From NCBI GenBank assembly GCA_021818875.1, contig JAKASW010000004.1:1-42031 (forward strand): DNA of 42,031 nucleotides. Reading direction: 5' to 3'. The notes beneath the pieces were generated by a model. The model was not told the DNA's origin, searched no databases, and saw nothing but the letters and a program-made list of their open reading frames with translations. Every line of letters starts with the position of its first letter. The first letter of the stretch is position 1. Shown in pieces: positions 39,095-42,031 of the stretch. A program made the translations under genes and the position numbers. Source of the stretch: Bacteroidota bacterium (GTDB lineage: Bacteria > Bacteroidota > Ignavibacteria > Kryptoniales > JAKASW01).

Positions 39095-40636
39095 ATGTAC
39101 AAATCCCTATCTGTAATTATTTTGACAATGGCCGTCGCCTTCACAAATGTCGAAGCGCACTCAAAAACTCAAAGGAGTGATTCCAGCACCTCGGCGACCC
39201 CAAAGCCGATCCTGGTATCGACTCAACATACCGTCACGATAGAGGGGAATTTGATTCATTACACCGCCACAACTGGAACGATGATGTTGAGGAACCACAA
39301 GAACAAGCCGATTGCACTGTTCGGGTTTACAGCGTATACAGAGAACGGAGTAAAGGATCTATCGACTCGTCCGATTACCTTCGCGTACAACGGAGGGCCG
39401 GGATCTTCTTCGATATGGCTCATGATGGGCGTTCTGGGTCCGAAGCGCATCGTTCTAAATGATCCTCATGCGACACACCCCGCGCCATATAAGTTGACGG
39501 ACAACAAATACTCGATATTGGATGCGACCGATCTGGTCATACTCGATCCGGCCGGTACGGGATTCAGCCGGGCCGTAGGAAAAAAGAAGAACTCAGATTT
39601 CTGGGGTATGAAGCAGGATGCAAAATCGGTTAGCGAGTTCATAATGCAATACATCGGGAAGTACGACAGGTGGAACTCACCGAAGTTTCTTTTCGGCGAG
39701 AGCTACGGTACTACTCGTTCGGCCGCGGTAGCCGATTATCTTTATGAGAACGACGGCATCCAGTTGAACGGGATCATTTTCGAGTCGACTGTTTGGAATT
39801 TCGAAACTCTCGCCTTCACACAGGGGAATGACTTGCCGTATATCCTGTATCTGCCCTCTTACGCTGCCGTGGCGTGGTACCATAATACGTTGCCGTCAAA
39901 GCCCGCCCATCTTGTTCCCTTCCTTGAGAGGGTTCGCAAGTTCGCCAGAAATGAGTATGCAAATGCGATCTTCAAGGGTGAATCGATAGACAGCTCAGAG
40001 TTCCACGATGTCGTCGACTCTCTCTATGAATTTACAGGTATCTCGAAAGATTATTGGTCTGAAGCCGATCTCAAATTGAGCGAGCCGCAGTTTACCGCCG
40101 AACTTCTGCGAAAGAAAGGTGAAACCACCGGCCGGCTTGACGCGAGGTTCACCGGTCCGTTGACCGATATGATAGAGCAGTATTCCCAATACGATCCTCA
40201 GATTGCAAAGATAAGCCCGGTATTCATCACCGATTTCCTGTATTATCTTCACAACAACCTGAAGTTTCCTTCAGAGTATTATTACCATATCTTTGCCTAC
40301 AATGAAAAAGGATTCAGTTGGAAATGGAACCAGCACGGCCAAACGGGATTCGGGTTCCACGATCCCAACGTCACTCCGAGTCTGGAGGATGTCATGTCGA
40401 AGGATCCTTATCTGAACATTCTCATGCTAAACGGATACTTCGATCTCGCTACGCCGTTCTTCGCAACGGAGTATACGGTCGATCATCTCGGAGACAACGT
40501 ACCCAACTTGTTGAAGAGGGTACACTTCAAGTATTTCAAGTCCGGTCACATGATCTACGTGGACCCGAAGATGCTGCCTCAACTCCATAAGGACGTAGCC
40601 GACTTTATCAAGTCGATGATACATCCGAAAGATTAG
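39095..40636 (+). CDS. S10 family serine carboxypeptidase-like peptidase, secreted
   Basis: YNGGPGSSSIWLMMGVLGPKRI, FGESYGTTRSAAVADYL, C-terminal SGHMIYVDP. AGGAG RBS before ATG 39095; signal peptide. Confidence 0.93.
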   Translation: MYKSLSVIILTMAVAFTNVEAHSKTQRSDSSTSATPKPILVSTQHTVTIEGNLIHYTATTGTMMLRNHKNKPIALFGFTAYTENGVKDLSTRPITFAYNGGPGSSSIWLMMGVLGPKRIVLNDPHATHPAPYKLTDNKYSILDATDLVILDPAGTGFSRAVGKKKNSDFWGMKQDAKSVSEFIMQYIGKYDRWNSPKFLFGESYGTTRSAAVADYLYENDGIQLNGIIFESTVWNFETLAFTQGNDLPYILYLPSYAAVAWYHNTLPSKPAHLVPFLERVRKFARNEYANAIFKGESIDSSEFHDVVDSLYEFTGISKDYWSEADLKLSEPQFTAELLRKKGETTGRLDARFTGPLTDMIEQYSQYDPQIAKISPVFITDFLYYLHNNLKFPSEYYYHIFAYNEKGFSWKWNQHGQTGFGFHDPNVTPSLEDVMSKDPYLNILMLNGYFDLATPFFATEYTVDHLGDNVPNLLKRVHFKYFKSGHMIYVDPKMLPQLHKDVADFIKSMIHPKD

Positions 40637-40664
40637 TAGCGCACGCGGGACCCAGCTTTGAAGA

Positions 40665-40691
40665 AAGCGCCGTATTCATGCGGCGCCTCTT
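40665..40691 (+). terminator. Rho-independent terminator
   Basis: aaaGCGCCG-tattcatg-CGGCGCctcttttt downstream of the S10 peptidase. Confidence 0.8.
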
Positions 40692-40738
40692 TTTGGTGTG
40701 TGCGCCCGGCAGGGCGCATCTGTGATGCAGAAATAAAC

Positions 40739-41482
40739 TCAGCCTTTTTTGACCCCTCCGAATGTGGCAAAGAGAATATTCTTGTGTAGCACATCTACAT
40801 CTTTAAAACCGACTTTGGACAACAAGTCCAGTTGATAAGCAATTGTACGAGGCGTGTCTTCGCGCGCTATCCCCTCCTCTATGTCCGAAAAAGTTTCGGG
40901 ACCTCCGATCCTGCCTATGTATTCTTCGTATCTTTCCCACATGCATTCTTCGACTGCCTGGTTAGCATGAGTGATAAGATCCGAAATCAGGAAGCAACCG
41001 CCCGGTGCGATGGAGTCATACACTTTGCTGAAAACATCGTTCCACTCTTCTTCTCCTCTAAGGTGATGCAATACCGCACCTGCCATCGCGATGTCAAAAC
41101 GGTTCTTTGGCAGCTCAATTTCCCGTATATCTTTTTGGTACCACAGTACCTTGCCCGAAGTCACCGGAGTAATCCGTTCCAGCGCTTTCTTAATCATCTT
41201 GCCGCTCAAGTCAACAAGTGTGCAATTCAGGTTCGGAAGACTCGACAGCAGCTTTAGAGTATAGTTGCCAGCCCCACAACCTATGTCTAACACGTTCCTA
41301 GCTCGCGGAACAATCCGCTTAGCTGTCTCAGTCAGCACCTCAAGGTTGACCGCAGCATCGACGATTGCGATTTGCCCGGTTGCAAGATTAGTGTATCGTT
41401 CAACAACATCGTCCCGTTCAAACTTGTCTCGAATCTCACCGGTTGTCATTTTTCTTTTCGTTATCTGTTTCATGCTCAGCAA
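40739..41482 (-). CDS. Class I SAM-dependent methyltransferase
   Basis: ARNVLDIGCGAGNYTLKLLSSLPNLNCTLVDLSGKMIKKA and FDIAMAGAVLHHL. Confidence 0.92.
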   Translation of the reverse strand: MLSMKQITKRKMTTGEIRDKFERDDVVERYTNLATGQIAIVDAAVNLEVLTETAKRIVPRARNVLDIGCGAGNYTLKLLSSLPNLNCTLVDLSGKMIKKALERITPVTSGKVLWYQKDIREIELPKNRFDIAMAGAVLHHLRGEEEWNDVFSKVYDSIAPGGCFLISDLITHANQAVEECMWERYEEYIGRIGGPETFSDIEEGIAREDTPRTIAYQLDLLSKVGFKDVDVLHKNILFATFGGVKKG

Positions 41483-41678
41483 TTTATGCCCAATTTGGCA
41501 AAGTTGAAAATCGCCGACCGAAGAACCACGCTATTCATGGTCAAGACTAATCCGATTCCCATCTTGTTGGTACCTGATTGATCGGTCCTACACCGGGTGA
41601 CTTGTGTGTAAATGTGTTAAGCCGTTGGATACTACATATAACGTGGTACAGTCGGCATGTGGAATGTTTGATCCGAAC

Positions 41679-42031
41679 TCAGAAAGACAGATTTAAACTT
41701 ACCCCGACTCCATCATTTAGCATTACCGGTTGGAGTACAAGCTGGGTCGGTCTATGAGATAAGCCTGACTGCAGATTGTAAGTGAACGGATGGGAAGCAA
41801 TTTCCCCGAATGTGTAACCGAGAAAAACCCCGAGTGGAATATCGCTCCACCAGTGATAACCATAAGCGTCCAGGCTCATCGAAACTGCTCCTACCATTAC
41901 GTAGCTGAAGGGCCTAAACCAGGTCAGTTCCGGGTAGTTTTCTGCTATTACGGTCAGCACAGCTGTAACTGTGGTGATGTGTCCGGAAGGAAAGGCGTCG
42001 TACTGCGGCACGTGTATCGTGTATGCAATCG
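41679..42031 (-). CDS. PAP2-family phosphatase, partial (N-terminus beyond right edge)
   Basis: YDAFPSGHITTVTAVLTV...YGYHWWSDIPLGVFLGYTFG. Frame open to the window edge. Confidence 0.88.
   Translation of the reverse strand, partial: IAYTIHVPQYDAFPSGHITTVTAVLTVIAENYPELTWFRPFSYVMVGAVSMSLDAYGYHWWSDIPLGVFLGYTFGEIASHPFTYNLQSGLSHRPTQLVLQPVMLNDGVGVSLNLSF

Noticed and set aside
1-42031. CRISPR arrays, toxin-antitoxin, restriction-modification or other defence systems
   Set aside because: No regularly spaced direct repeats and no recognisable defence motifs were found; the methyltransferases here look like small-molecule or generic SAM enzymes.

Overview
The window appears to be a chromosomal segment from an FCB-group (Bacteroidota/Chlorobi/Ignavibacteria-like) bacterium. 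That assignment rests on a T9SS type-A C-terminal sorting motif at ~12.1-12.4 kb (FRLFQNYPNPFNPTTTIKF...GVYFYRMSA...KFLLLK) and is inference. Main content: secreted or membrane peptidases of four families (M3, S9, M28, S10); a MacAB/LolCDE-type plus ABC-2-type export cluster with an adaptor protein; a tandem bactofilin-like pair next to a YhbD (DUF4004)-like gene, matching the Bacillus yhbDEF order; an ArsR / NifX-like / small Gly-rich protein metal-type cassette; a histidine kinase / response regulator / multi-PAS hybrid kinase phosphorelay; a DUF2723 membrane protein; several SAM methyltransferases; and one tRNA-Leu(CAA). The most striking pattern is gene decay. I could reconstruct a squalene synthase homologue with an in-frame TAA, a SAM methyltransferase with an in-frame TGA beside an intact paralogue, a PAS-kinase relic with nonsense, frameshift and internal deletion, a pyruvoyl-dependent arginine decarboxylase relic with two frameshifts and one nonsense codon, and a truncated IS110-type transposase. 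These are either real pseudogenes or assembly errors. I found no CRISPR array and no recognisable defence system. All assignments come from reading motifs by eye; no database search was run.
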